Source: UMGS1002 sp050946195 (GTDB lineage Bacteria > Bacillota > Clostridia > Oscillospirales > CAG-272). Taken from it: a DNA stretch of 31,392 nucleotides. The position numbers were made by a program, and so were the translations under genes. Shown here in pieces: positions 30,675 through 31,392 of the stretch (positions within the stretch are counted from its first letter, which is position 1; every line of letters starts with the position of its first letter). The stretch covers positions 1-31,392 of the forward strand of contig JBMNUI010000018.1 in assembly GCA_050946195.1 (NCBI GenBank), in the 5' to 3' direction. The notes below the pieces were generated by a model that was not told the DNA's origin, made no database searches, and saw only the letters and a list, made by a program, of their open reading frames with translations.

Positions 30675-31392
30675 TCACTTCCCTTTTTTAGTAAGGAACC
30701 GTATGGGCTTATCAAGGATTATAAGGAGCGCCGGAAGCACGAACACCGTCATGATAACCGCGCATATGCCGCCGCGCATTATGGAATGCCCCAGCATACG
30801 GACTGTGGGAAAACTGCTTGTCAGCGCCAGAATCAGCCCGCCTACCGCAAAGATGCTGCCGGAGGTCAGGATAGAGCGCAGCGAGGTGTTCTGCGCCTCG
30901 GCCACAGCGCCGGCCTTGTCAAGCCTTTTCCTCGCCTCAAGGTAATTTGAGGTGAACAGGATAGCGTAGTCTATTGTCGCGCCGAGCAGGATATTGCTGA
31001 TTATGAGATACCCTACAAAGACCATATGCTCGCCGAGCAGGCAGGGCATGCTCATGTTTATCCATATCGCACCCTCGATAATCGCCACGAGTATTAACGG
31101 AATCAGCGCCGAGCCGAAGGTGAGCGCCACGACCGCCGCGACGGCGGCAATCGAGTAGGCTGATATCCTGTTGAAATCGACACTTGTATGCTCCTCTATG
31201 TCGGCCGCGGCGGCCGTGTTGCCGAGCAGGTAAAATTCGTCTGAGCCGTACACGTCCGAAAGGGTCTCCCGCACCGCCGAAAGCAACTCGCTTGCGGCCT
31301 CGCCCTCCTCCTCGCAGTCAAGGTATAGAAGAATTCTGTTGAACTTGTCTCTGCCCGTAAACTGAGACTTCAGCACATCGGGCAAAAGTGTG
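30675..31392 (-). CDS. MMPL/RND-family transporter, C-terminal part (runs off the window)
   Basis: About 239 codons of an open frame enter from the right edge and stop at 30675-30677; the N-terminal part is outside the window. The visible part ends a soluble loop domain and then has five to six membrane helices (for example AYSIAAVAAVVALTFGSALIPLILVAII, MVFVGYLIISNILLGATIDYAILFTSNYLE, SGSIFAVGGLILALTS, GGICAVIMTVFVLPALLIIL). The ATIDYAILFTSNYLEARK motif, with Asp in a helix followed by Arg/Lys-rich cytoplasmic sequence, is characteristic of MMPL/RND permeases of Gram-positive bacteria. These export lipids, peptides or drugs using the proton gradient. The substrate is unknown. It reads toward the ilv promoter, with about 110 bp between them and only a weak hairpin (CCCGA/TCGGG) as a terminator. 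Confidence 0.85.
   Translation of the reverse strand, partial: TLLPDVLKSQFTGRDKFNRILLYLDCEEEGEAASELLSAVRETLSDVYGSDEFYLLGNTAAAADIEEHTSVDFNRISAYSIAAVAAVVALTFGSALIPLILVAIIEGAIWINMSMPCLLGEHMVFVGYLIISNILLGATIDYAILFTSNYLEARKRLDKAGAVAEAQNTSLRSILTSGSIFAVGGLILALTSSFPTVRMLGHSIMRGGICAVIMTVFVLPALLIILDKPIRFLTKKGK

Overview
The window looks like a chromosomal segment of an uncultured Clostridia-class Firmicute, probably of the Oscillospirales/Ruminococcaceae type. This rests on the style of the partial 16S rRNA, strong AGGAGG-type ribosome binding sites, HPr kinase, an RNase M5-like protein, a PrsA-like foldase lipoprotein and canonical TTGACA/TATAAT promoters. The genus cannot be named from the sequence alone.

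Layout. (1) 1-1600: the 5' three quarters of a 16S rRNA gene on the minus strand (its 3' end is beyond the left edge), with a leader and two tandem promoters. (2) 1650-3350, plus strand: a PfkB/ribokinase-family kinase and a 3-methyladenine DNA glycosylase. (3) 3490-7380, minus strand: tRNA-Glu(CUC), an RNase M5-like Toprim protein, undecaprenyl-diphosphatase, a membrane-anchored protein of unknown function and a PpiC/PrsA-like lipoprotein. (4) 7450-8536, plus strand: hprK. (5) 8710-15946, minus strand: a compact phage-derived cassette of terS, terL, a large probable beta-propeller protein, portal, scaffold, major capsid protein and a small connector-like protein. No integrase, repressor, replication, lysis or recognisable tail-fibre gene is present. 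(6) 16038-18156, minus strand: a TIM-barrel sugar isomerase/epimerase-like protein and a Gfo/Idh/MocA oxidoreductase. (7) 18492-19019, plus strand: a DUF2179-type membrane protein. (8) 19215-30561, minus strand: a complete-looking branched-chain amino-acid operon in the order leader peptide, ilvB, ilvN, ilvC, ilvD, leuA, cimA, leuC, leuD, leuB. (9) 30675 to the end, minus strand: the C-terminal part of an MMPL/RND-type transporter.

The ilv-leu operon encodes acetolactate synthase, ketol-acid reductoisomerase and dihydroxy-acid dehydratase (shared by Val, Leu and Ile), the leucine branch (leuA, leuC, leuD, leuB) and citramalate synthase. Citramalate synthase gives a threonine-independent route to 2-oxobutyrate for isoleucine, using LeuCD and LeuB for the intermediate steps. 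No transaminase (ilvE) or threonine deaminase (ilvA) is in the window.

The strongest observations are three. First, a ribosome-mediated transcription attenuator sits ahead of ilvB: a 37-codon leader ORF packed with Ile/Leu/Val codons, a 13-bp intrinsic terminator, and a competing antiterminator helix that starts inside the leader ORF. Firmicutes usually control these genes by T-box and CodY. Second, the 16S 530-loop pseudoknot carries a compensatory double substitution. Third, the minimal head/packaging cassette is preceded by four GTGNCAC palindromes spaced exactly 10 bp apart. Two copies of a GC-rich dispersed repeat, in inverted orientation, bracket the cassette and its neighbours.
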